The translations under genes were made by a program, and so were the position numbers. From Rhynochetos jubatus (taxonomy: Eukaryota; Chordata; Aves; Eurypygiformes; Rhynochetidae): a DNA stretch of 64,000 nucleotides. The notes beneath the pieces are model-generated. The model ran no database searches. It had not been told where the DNA came from and saw only the letters and a program-made list of their open reading frames with translations. Each line of letters begins with the position of its first letter. Position 1 is the first letter of the stretch. Below, piece by piece: positions 38,701 through 44,388 of this stretch. The stretch covers positions 72,335,433 to 72,399,432 of the forward strand of contig CM050690.1 of assembly GCA_027574665.1 (NCBI GenBank), read 5' to 3'.

Positions 38701-39486
38701 GGTACCTGGCAATACTGAGTATGCTGTGTGGAGTATTTGGTGTATTAGTTGTTGGAGTAACAGTTTTAAACACTGCTTTGCTGTATAGTCTAAGTGGCTT
38801 CGCTGCTTGTAAGTGTGTTGTGAATACAAGGTATGTTCTTCCCTTCAGATGGTTTCTGAAGTCCCATCGATATTTGTCTCAGTATATTTTTCTTTTCTTT
38901 CCTCTTAAAGCATCAACGGCAACTGTCTTTGCCATTGGCGCCAACGAAGTCTTCCACAAAGAGAGGATTTTTCAGGGAGGAAACAGATCACTTAATTAAA
39001 AACATTCTGGGTAAAAGAATTGGCAAGTTCATAAATTCTTCGGATGAACCTCCTAATAGCTTCAGGGAATTTTACGACAGCTGGCACAGTAAACCTGTTG
39101 ACTATCACGGTCTTCTGTTACCTCGCTTCGATGGCCCTGAAGTGAAAGTCTGGGCACAACGGTATTTACGATGGATTCCTGAGGCCCAGCTTCAAGGAGG
39201 TGGAACAATAGCTACAGCTGCCAAGATTTTGGACTTGATGGAGGAAGTGCAAAGCTTGCAGGTGAAAATGGATGAAGAACATAGCCAAGCTGTTTCTGGA
39301 GATGTACATTCTGTTCCGATGATGAGAAATTCTGCCCGGTTGTCATCCTTGTTTCCATTTGCTTTACTTCAGAGGCAGTCTGTCAAACCAGTTTTACCCA
39401 CTAGCACCTGGAAAGACTTGGAAGATGAAGATGACTTGGTCAGGAGGGATGATGAATTTGTTGATTTAAGTAGTGATATGTCATAG
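8643..39486 (+). CDS. MTMR12: MTMR12, myotubularin-related pseudophosphatase (3-PAP), complete, 16 coding exons
   Basis: Joined exons: 8643-8702, 16796-16850, 18029-18168, 19568-19640, 21638-21768, 22414-22507, 25064-25187, 26327-26402, 28150-28256, 30441-30565, 32895-32973, 34643-34713, 35772-35944, 36702-36869, 37785-37946, 38911-39486. They total 2214 nt, or 737 residues plus TAG, close to the 747 residues I recall for human MTMR12. All introns are GT-AG and every junction keeps frame. Family knowledge: MTMR12 is a catalytically inactive adaptor that binds MTM1 and MTMR2 and sets their stability and location. The layout fits a PH-GRAM domain at about residues 30-165, a dead phosphatase domain at about 180-540 and a conserved C-terminal region. 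The active-site loop, canonically HCSDGWDR, reads IEESATDL across the exon 12/13 junction, so the catalytic Cys is Glu379 and the Arg is Leu385. The start at 8643 (MLSGGARAAKPSFVSY) resembles the known N-terminus. An in-frame ATG lies upstream at 8445. Confidence 0.96.
9009..9029 (+). repeat. GGGT tandem repeat (G-quadruplex candidate)
   Basis: Five consecutive GGG runs separated by single T, on the non-template strand, about 310 bases after the end of MTMR12 exon 1. Confidence 0.9.
10402..10471. repeat. 31-bp tandem duplication in MTMR12 intron 1
   Basis: Two adjacent identical 31-bp copies (10402-10432 and 10433-10463) starting ggcagcagaagcagtg, followed by the first 8 bases of a third. 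Perfect identity points to a recent duplication. Confidence 0.95.
16796..16850 (+). CDS. MTMR12: MTMR12 coding exon 2
   Basis: Residues 21-38 plus one base. It begins EIHIKEPIEKEV and is flanked by acceptor ctctctatag and donor gtaact. It follows an intron of about 8.1 kb, the largest in the gene. Confidence 0.93.
16851..18028 (+). other. MTMR12 intron 2
   Basis: Unremarkable AT-leaning intron sequence apart from the hairpin at 17694-17726. No repeat family recognised. Confidence 0.8.
17694..17726. repeat. Perfect 14-bp inverted repeat in MTMR12 intron 2
   Basis: Arm 17694-17707 (ACTCATACGGTTGC) and arm 17713-17726 are exact reverse complements around a 5-base loop TCTTT. It lies in intron 2, about 300 bases before exon 3. 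Confidence 0.95.
18029..18168 (+). CDS. MTMR12: MTMR12 coding exon 3 (start of the GRAM domain)
   Basis: Residues 39-85. It contains GELLLCEANTVYKY and the GKLVCTNFKIAF strand typical of myotubularin PH-GRAM domains. The acceptor is ttacacag, the donor gtagga, and it ends in phase 0. Confidence 0.95.
18169..19567 (+). other. MTMR12 intron 3
   Basis: Nothing recognised beyond a poly-pyrimidine tract ahead of exon 4. Confidence 0.8.
19568..19640 (+). CDS. MTMR12: MTMR12 coding exon 4 (GRAM domain)
   Basis: Residues 86-109 plus one base. The IVGENDITLQCVDQIYG segment matches the GRAM-domain register of MTMR12. The acceptor is gttccag and the donor gtaggt. Confidence 0.95.
20635..21427 (+). mobile_element. 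Solo LTR of an avian ERVL-like retrovirus, sense orientation, in MTMR12 intron 4
   Basis: The left part has the ggttttgtgctgggttcag opening, a segment like CAGCTGACCCA-AACTG-CCAA-GG, and a tacgtcatg CRE-like motif near 20842. The right part reads ttcttatctcaattttacgag, a C-rich tract and a tail ending ttaaaccacaaca. These match my memory of a common avian ERVL LTR. No gag, pol or env sequence is attached, so it is a solo LTR. The left boundary is approximate and no target-site duplication was found. Confidence 0.7.
21638..21768 (+). CDS. MTMR12: MTMR12 coding exon 5 (GRAM domain)
   Basis: Residues 110-153, with KYPEKLIIYCKDLRVFNF, the conserved GRAM strand pair, followed by YTKEEEVKR. The acceptor is tttgcag and the donor gtaagt. 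A solo LTR ends about 210 bp before this exon. Confidence 0.95.
21769..22413 (+). other. MTMR12 intron 5
   Basis: Ordinary intron sequence; nothing recognised. Confidence 0.75.
22414..22507 (+). CDS. MTMR12: MTMR12 coding exon 6
   Basis: Residues 154-184 plus one base, with LLKRLFLFSYASAA linking the GRAM domain to the phosphatase-like domain. The acceptor is ttcctag and the donor gtaaat. Confidence 0.95.
23300..23965 (-). mobile_element. Old CR1 LINE 3' fragment in MTMR12 intron 6, antisense to the gene
   Basis: On the + strand it starts like a reversed CR1 tail (acagaatcattgaagttagg). It continues through degraded versions of cctccaaggactgagactccacaac, ccaggctgaatgatcccagctctgtctctc and gagcccagcactggacacagc, to ttggctgcctttgcagcaagg. 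Divergence is clearly higher than in the CR1 copies near 47-60 kb. Confidence 0.8.
25064..25187 (+). CDS. MTMR12: MTMR12 coding exon 7
   Basis: Residues 185-225 plus two bases. It contains VMFDTLEDWRDELERTKG and NEGYRVSEK, the entry to the myotubularin phosphatase fold. The acceptor is tttgacag and the donor gtgagc splits a Lys codon. Confidence 0.95.
25188..26326 (+). other. MTMR12 intron 7
   Basis: No repeat family or RNA gene recognised. A short palindromic CCCTGCT-CA-AGCAGGG lies near 25365. Confidence 0.75.
26327..26402 (+). CDS. MTMR12: MTMR12 coding exon 8
   Basis: Residues 226-251, with LPLYFVVP and YEGRGIP, equivalent to the Y-P-x-x-x-V-P to F-R-x-x-R-x-P stretch of active myotubularins. 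The acceptor is attttag and the donor gtaagt. It ends in phase 0. Confidence 0.95.
26403..28149 (+). other. MTMR12 intron 8
   Basis: No repeat family recognised. The short frames here have no recognisable domain. Confidence 0.75.
28150..28256 (+). CDS. MTMR12: MTMR12 coding exon 9
   Basis: Residues 252-286 plus two bases, with IWCWSCHNGAALLKMSAFPK. Active family members usually have W-x-H-x-x-G-A-x-L-x-R here. The acceptor is tttctgcag; the donor gtcagt is a weaker match to consensus. Confidence 0.94.
28257..30440 (+). other. MTMR12 intron 9
   Basis: Contains an AT/GT microsatellite at 28471-28496. Nothing else recognised. Confidence 0.75.
28471..28496. repeat. AT/GT dinucleotide microsatellite
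   Basis: Alternating ta/tg run (tacatatatgtgtgtatatatatatg) in intron 9. Confidence 0.8.
30441..30565 (+). CDS. MTMR12: MTMR12 coding exon 10
   Basis: Residues 287-328 plus one base, with IYKTISKPPYELLK, DDLSSSLPSLQDIQ and RFKQLFLI. The acceptor is tgatttag and the donor gtaagt. Confidence 0.95.
30566..32894 (+). other. MTMR12 intron 10
   Basis: Contains a near-perfect A/T palindrome at 31836-31856 (AAAGCTTTTT / AAAAAGCTTT arms). No interspersed repeat recognised. Confidence 0.75.
32895..32973 (+). CDS. MTMR12: MTMR12 coding exon 11
   Basis: Residues 329-354 plus two bases, with DVKWFSLLESTNWLEIIR, the W-x-x-x-L-x-x-T-x-W-L motif before the active-site loop. The acceptor follows a long T/C tract. 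The donor gtttgc is weak. Confidence 0.94.
33335..33510 (-). mobile_element. Probable ancient CR1-like LINE remnant in MTMR12 intron 11
   Basis: The + strand text gggatgaactgcagtattcaag / atgttagcccaccaaagattta / taaaatgacagttgtt resembles the 3' region of an old amniote CR1/L3-type LINE in reverse. It is highly decayed. The call rests on remembered similarity and needs a repeat-library search. Confidence 0.45.
34643..34713 (+). CDS. MTMR12: MTMR12 coding exon 12 (first part of the dead active-site loop)
   Basis: Residues 355-378 plus one base, ending TNVLLI. In active myotubularins this position reads V-L-V-H followed by the catalytic Cys. Here the next codon, split over the intron, is Glu. 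The acceptor is cacaacag and the donor gtaaga. Confidence 0.95.
34714..35771 (+). other. MTMR12 intron 12
   Basis: Ordinary intron sequence; no repeat or RNA gene recognised. It separates the two halves of the pseudo-active-site codon. Confidence 0.75.
35772..35944 (+). CDS. MTMR12: MTMR12 coding exon 13 (pseudo-active-site loop)
   Basis: Residues 379-436. It opens EESATDLCC where active enzymes have C-S-D-G-W-D-R-T, then SLVQVMMDSHSRT and IQKEWVVGGHSF, which keep the flanking fold. The acceptor is ttctgtag and the donor gtatga. Confidence 0.95.
36702..36869 (+). CDS. MTMR12: MTMR12 coding exon 14
   Basis: Residues 437-492, with APVFLLLLNCVWQL, PPAFEFTETYL, and FSTFFFN, the conserved F-E-F-x-E-x-x-L helix and following loop of myotubularins. 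The acceptor is ttacttag and the donor gtaagg. It is in phase 0 at both ends. Confidence 0.96.
37785..37946 (+). CDS. MTMR12: MTMR12 coding exon 15
   Basis: Residues 493-546, with FLTVWDWSVQFDPKAQ, NPLYAEKPKPDK and a basic end. The acceptor is tttggcag and the donor gtaaga. It is in phase 0 at both ends, so skipping would keep the frame. Confidence 0.95.
38911..39486 (+). CDS. MTMR12: MTMR12 coding exon 16 (terminal, with stop)
   Basis: Residues 547-737 and the TAG at 39484-39486. It contains REETDHLIKNILGKRI, FREFYDSWHSK, WAQRYLRWIPEAQ, a coiled MEEVQSLQVKMDEEH stretch and an acidic tail (LEDEDDLVRRDDEFVDL). This is the MTMR12-specific C-terminal region. Confidence 0.96.
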   Translation, partial: HQRQLSLPLAPTKSSTKRGFFREETDHLIKNILGKRIGKFINSSDEPPNSFREFYDSWHSKPVDYHGLLLPRFDGPEVKVWAQRYLRWIPEAQLQGGGTIATAAKILDLMEEVQSLQVKMDEEHSQAVSGDVHSVPMMRNSARLSSLFPFALLQRQSVKPVLPTSTWKDLEDEDDLVRRDDEFVDLSSDMS

Positions 39487-39688
39487 GGTGTGTGTAAATC
39501 GAAGTATGTGGCCGAGTTTTAAATGTTGTGCTGTATCCTTCTATGAGGAACACACAGCTGCAGCCTGTTTAATGGGTTTGTGGGGTTAAAAAAACTTGGT
39601 TGAAAAGATCTTGCTGCCATGATTAATGAGCTTATTTTGAACTTCTGTTTCACTCTAACAGTATTGCACGTGTTTTCAGCATAGGTGT

Positions 39689-39694
39689 AATAAA
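39689..39694 (+). terminator. Candidate proximal polyadenylation signal of MTMR12
   Basis: An AATAAA hexamer about 200 bases after the stop codon. The downstream sequence gtgtgggctagagtag is moderately G/T-rich. Use would yield a short 3' UTR. Confidence 0.35.
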
Positions 39695-41649
39695 AACAGA
39701 AGTGTGGGCTAGAGTAGCCGTATGGCCACTTTGTTTAAAAACAGAAAAACAACAAAAAACATTAGTATTCCAACTCTACACCAGAAAAATGAACACATAC
39801 AGCAACAATTACTATTTTAACACAAAACCTCTTCCCCTTACGCTAACAGTACTGGGGTTGGAGATGCTGTGACTAGAAACTGTTAATACATCTGCGTTTT
39901 CCCCCCTGTAAAATGATCAGGGGAGGGCACAGGTAAATGTGCATTCAGAAATAAGCTTTTTACAGCTGAGGAATAAACTCACTGGGGATTTTCTCACTGG
40001 TCACTGGGGATTTTCTGTCTATTGTGACATCAGTTGAAGTCATATGCTTGTCAAACTCATCCTTTCTGACAGTGTCCGCCTTTGGCTTGAAGCACTTGAC
40101 CGTGTGTGATGTCGCAGCAGCTTGGCTGCTCTGAGCTTGTGCATGCGCTTAGCTAGACGCAAGAGCTTAACTACACGTTTCAAGTCTTACCGTGTGGCTG
40201 CCGTGCTGTACACACTTGCTGCCTTGGAATGTCCCGGATGTTTGCCGTTAATGATAAGAAATGGCCTGACTGAGATTCTAATTTGCCATGAGTATTTTTT
40301 CCTCCTTTTAATAGAGTGAGACTTTCATTTTGACTTCCCCGTTTATGCCAGTTGCCTTTGAGGCTTTCTGTAGCTTGCACTGAGACCCTCCACACAGAAG
40401 GGAAGACTTTTTCTGTAATCCGGCAGCGAAGCTGGATTTGCAGCCGGTTGCCACGAGTTGGTGGTACAGCTTATGAATGTGGCGTTCATACCGTGTGAAC
40501 CTTTGCATCCTGTTGCTGGATGTTACAACAGTACCTCAGTGAAAAAAGCCATAAAGAAATGCCGGTTCACTTTGATCTACTGTGTGTATGTTTATATGTA
40601 AAGTATTTTTACTGCGAATAATCGTCCTTTGTAAAGCTGAATACTATTTGATGTCAAACTATTTTGAATCCTTAAATTCTAGAATACACTAAGAATAGGT
40701 GCAAGTCAAAGACAGTTACACCGAGAGGGTAGACATCGGATATTTTCTCTATTCTCATACCAGTTTAGCAATCCATGCTGGAAAACTTGCATGGAAAACC
40801 CATGGTGGAGAAACTGTTGCCTAAATTAGATCAGCTCAGTGTAATAGGGGATATTAAACTGTTACTTGATCAATCACTTCATACTGAATTGTTTTAATAT
40901 GTATAGTAGAAATTTATCAGCAGCCCTCTAAAAATAAAATTTAATTTGTTAAAATAAATGTATTAGTGGGAAAAAGGGGAGGAGAGCTTAATGCAACTAT
41001 GCCAAACTGAAGCTTCCCAACTCTTGATTGCCTTAAGTCTTAGTAGTGCGAGGACAATACTTGAGTTTGCAGTGTTTTATTTAAACGTGTTAGTTCCTTC
41101 CGCTTCCTTCCGCGATACACGTGATCTTACAGCTAGCGCTTGCTAGAATGGGCCGTCCAGCACAGGTCCTTCAGACGTGGTTATTGTAATCCAAGTGAGT
41201 CATGTATGCAATGACACTCTGCGTGTTGAATGAGCGGTGCGTTTGTGTGGTGAAGAAATACCTGTCGTTCTAAGGTCACTTGGTCTCAAGGGTTTTTTTT
41301 GAATACTACCATTAGAAAAAAATATTAAATGGGTTTTTCTATACTTTTGATCAAACTGTTGTAACGTTTCAGTCATGAAGATTACATATTTATATTAAAG
41401 AACAGATGTTGGACATCTTATTTGTACATAAGTTATCAGAAGTTTATATAGAAGAGAAACATATATGTGGAATGGAACATGGGAACACTTCTATTGTAGA
41501 GTAAATACCATTGTTACTGGTTTTCCCCACCGTGGGGTTGGAAATGTACCTAATATTTTTACTCCGGGCTTCTGTTTATACCTCCAAGTTTATACACTGA
41601 ATGCAAGCTAGAAGCTTTACAGTTTTGTAGCGTGCTGTTGGAGAGGGTC

Positions 41650-41655
41650 AATAAA
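41650..41655 (+). terminator. MTMR12: Probable distal polyadenylation signal of MTMR12
   Basis: An AATAAA hexamer in gtcaataaaatatac is followed within 15-30 bases by a T/G-rich stretch (ttgatgtatttgtcc), the usual downstream element. Cleavage would fall near 41670. Confidence 0.6.
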
Positions 41656-41675
41656 ATATACTTTGATGTATTTGT

Positions 41676-42077
41676 CCTGAAATGATGATGCATGTTTAAG
41701 GTCGTATTTTTCAAGTGATGCTTTAAATCGCAACGCACTTGACAATCTGCAGCGACAAGGCTTCTCTAGTTACATGCTGGGTCTTCGCAGACTGTTGTGG
41801 GGAGGAAACTGCAGTTTTGACCTGGTTTTGTCCCCCCTGGTTACTGGGGGGGTGCTGTCAGCTCGGGAAAATGGAAGGTTTAGTGTAACTGTGGAAAGTT
41901 ACTAAGGCAGTCTAGGAAGTGTCAGCTGGTTGTCAGGGTTTATTAAACACAGGGTATTTAGCTCTTAGCCATATTGCCTGTCTTCCCCCACTTTGTTAAG
42001 CTAAGCAACTTCTTGAAAAGGGTACAGTGGGGTATTCTCAAACCAAATGTGTATCGTGTGGACGGGGAGGCGGTTGC
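41676..42077. other. Intergenic DNA after MTMR12
   Basis: Nothing recognised with confidence. The segment 41820-41880 (tggttttgtcccccctggttactggggg) has an LTR-edge flavour but could not be placed in a family. Confidence 0.5.
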
Positions 42078-43048
42078 TGTTGTGGTTTAGGCCCAGCTGG
42101 CAATAAAAGGCTCCGGCCCGTGGGATGGGGAGGAGAAGACACAAGGAAAGGCTTGTGGGGTTGAGACAAGGACAGGGAGGGATCACTCACCGGTTATGGT
42201 CACAGGCAACACAGGCTCCACTTGGGGAAGAAATATCAATTTAAGTAGTTACCAATCAGAGCAGGATAATGAGAAATTAAACCAGACCTTAAAAACACCT
42301 TCCCCTCACCCCTCCCTTCTTCCCAGGCTCAGCTTGGCTCCCTAATTCTCTCCCTCCTCCCCCTGTGCCACAGAGCCCAGGGGGACGGGGAATGGGGGTT
42401 GTGGTCAGTCCATCACACGCTGTCTCTGCTGCTCCTTCCTCCTCTGGGGAGGATCCTCACACTCTGCCCCTGCTCCAGCGTGGGTCCCCCCCAGGGGTGC
42501 CGTCCTTCAGGAGCAGCCTGCTCCAGCCTGGGCACCCCGTGGGCTCACAAGTCCTGCCAGTAAACCTGCTCCAGCCTGGGCTCCTCTCTCCATGGGGCCA
42601 CAGTGCCTGCCAGGAGCCTGCTCCAGCGCGGGCTGCCCACGGGGTCACAGCCTCCTTCAGGCATCCCCCCTGCTCCGGCGTGGGGCCCTCCCCAGGCTGC
42701 AGGGGGGTCTCTGCCCCCCCATGACCCTCCATGGCTGCAGGGCACAGCCTGCCCTCTCACCACAGGCTGCAGGGGAACCTCTGCTCCAGGCACCTCCTCC
42801 CGCCTTCTGCACTGACCTGGGGGCTGCCTGGCCATCTCCCCCACATTCCACTCCTCTCTGCTTCGTTTCAGGTTCCACCGCTGGTTCACTGGTTGTTCTT
42901 CCACCCTTAAGTATGTTAATCACAGAGGTGCTGATTGGCTTGGCTGTGGCCAGAGGCAGGTCCAACTTAGAGCCTGGGAAGCTTCTAGCAGCTTCTCACA
43001 GGAGCCACCCCTGTAGCCACCCCCCACCACACCCCCCCCACCCCATCA
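42078..43048 (-). mobile_element. Long GC-rich avian LTR-type repeat
   Basis: The + strand begins tgttgtggtttaggcccagctgg and runs through gttgagacaaggacaggg, acaccttcccctcacccctcc and gacggggaatgggggttgtgg. It then has a series of ctgctccagc-tggg units and ends gcttctcacaggagccaccc before a C-rich edge. I recognise the whole order as a common bird interspersed repeat, probably an ERV LTR read in reverse. The long open frames in it (such as 42592-43404) are by-products of the GC-rich units. The family name was not determined. Confidence 0.7.
42469..42760. repeat. Imperfect minisatellite inside the LTR-type repeat
   Basis: At least four units of roughly 55-60 bp, each centred on ctgctccagc(c/g)tggg and a cc(c/a)(a/c)(c/g)gggg(t/c)cac-type block. 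Confidence 0.7.
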
Positions 43049-43544
43049 CCGTGAGTCGCAGGGTACAAATTAAACACCACAGAGTTTTTCCAGAGGTTAC
43101 AAATTTCTGGCTTCCGTACCAAACCACCACCAGCACAAATCCTGCATTTAAAACCGGTGCCTCTCTGGGTATTTCCCACAGAGAACGTTACAGCCTGCGA
43201 GGGACGCGCGGGCTCCTGCAGGGGCTGCGAGGTGCCGACCCGCGTCGTTGGCAGTGTGTCCCTGCCTCGCCCACGTCTTCCCGGGAGCGGTGCCTGTACT
43301 TTGGCCGCTTGGCTTTGATTTGGGACGGCATCCGCCGGCGAGCACGTGCAGCTGTTGGTGTACGCCATGCTGGACGGCAGACACGGACTTTACAAGGGTA
43401 CTGACAGTCTGCTCGGCCTCCTCAGCTCTTGCTCCAGCTAAAGCTTTACCCATTCCTGCTCCAAGCATGGAGCGTAACTTCTCCAGGAGGCGGTAGAGCA
43501 CTTTCTGCTGTACGTGACTGGCCATGGACAAGCTTTGTTACAGC
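43049..43544 (-). other. Unexplained GC-rich segment with a 127-codon ORF
   Basis: The minus strand is open from 43531 down to 43148. It opens MSMASHVQQKVLYRLLEKLR, predicted to be helical, followed by Ala/Glu-rich sequence, then Gly/Pro-rich residues. It sits between two LTR-type elements and I recognise neither a repeat nor a gene family. It could be an exon of an unknown transcript, part of a processed pseudogene, or a non-coding remnant. The absence of a family match keeps this low. Confidence 0.25.
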
Positions 43545-43549
43545 GGAGG

Positions 43550-44161
43550 TGTCATAGTTTCACAACAAGCCTGCTCTACCACTCCCCCCCCCCCTCCTCC
43601 CGGTGAGGAAGGGTCGGAGGAACCAACCGAGAAAAGCCCGTAGGAGTTGAGATAAGAACTATTTAATTATATAAATGAAGCTTAGGGAGTTACTAACAAT
43701 GCTAGTGCTAATGAGTAATGTAAGGAACGGAGGAAGAGGGTGGAACAAATGATACAGGATCCCACCCCAAGAAGGGGGAAAAAAAAGGAAAGAAAACCCC
43801 ACCCGAAGGGAGCAAACCCCCCACGAAACCGCCCGGGGGCCGAGAGAGTAAGAGAGAGGAAAAAACCTTCTAAACCCCGACTCCCAGACCGATCACCCGG
43901 CAAGACGCTGGCTCTGCCCGCAGCACCAACCACTCGCCACAAGATCCCACAACAAACAAACCCCCAGCCCCCTCGGCCGGAAGCCCCCTCAGACCCTTCC
44001 CCTTCCCAGGGTCCTGTCCAACCACAAGCCTTTCCACCCCCATCCCCACCCCCTCCCCGCCGGTCCTGCCGTGCCGCGGGTCCTGGGCTGGCACTACCTA
44101 TGCAGCTTGATGTGCTGTGGGGTGAAGCAAAACACAGGCTAGCTGGTGCATAGCTAAGACA
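43550..44161 (-). mobile_element. Solo LTR with a 5-bp target-site duplication
   Basis: On the + strand it runs from tgtcatag to gctaagaca, so both ends carry TG...CA. It is flanked on each side by GGAGG (43545-43549 and 44162-44166). In the minus direction it has ttaaatagttcttatctcaac followed by a C-rich tract and gtgaaactatgaca, the usual layout of an avian LTR 3' end. The 5-bp duplication fits an ERVL-like integration. No internal viral genes are present. Confidence 0.8.
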
Positions 44162-44261
44162 GGAGGTTACCCTTTTTCTAATCTTAGCTCCAAACTTCAT
44201 ATCTGGTGTTTACTGCCTGGTGTGCTTGTCAAATGAGCTAGGTTTTGCATGAAAACAGCCT

Positions 44262-44388
44262 GTCTTCAAGGCCAGGCTGGACGAGGCGTTGAGCAGCCAA
44301 AGCTAGTGGAGAGCGTCCATGGCAGGGGGGTTGGAACTGGATGGTCTGTAAGGTCCCTGCCAACCCAAACCAGTCCGTGATTGTATGA
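44262..44388 (+). mobile_element. Short diverged CR1 3' fragment
   Basis: Contains caaggccaggctggacgagg, catggcaggggggttggaac and ccaacccaaaccagtccgtg, ending in a decayed gattgtatgaaactc tail. Confidence 0.85.

Larger units (their letters stand above)
35945..38910 (+). other. MTMR12 introns 13-15
   Basis: Intron 13 is 35945-36701, intron 14 is 36870-37784 and intron 15 is 37947-38910. No interspersed repeats or RNA genes were recognised in them. Confidence 0.75.
39487..41675 (+). other. MTMR12: MTMR12 3' UTR (inferred extent)
   Basis: This is non-coding sequence after the stop codon, running to the best-placed polyadenylation signal. Earlier AATAAA hexamers at 39689-39694, 39972-39977 and around 40933 could give shorter forms. 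A 22-bp-period partial duplication lies at 39980-40016. Extent is inferred from hexamers and a length of about 2.2 kb, not from transcript data. Confidence 0.6.

Noticed and set aside
42592-43404. 270-codon + strand ORF
   Set aside because: Starts inside the GC-rich LTR-type minisatellite and is made of its repeat units before running into unrelated sequence.
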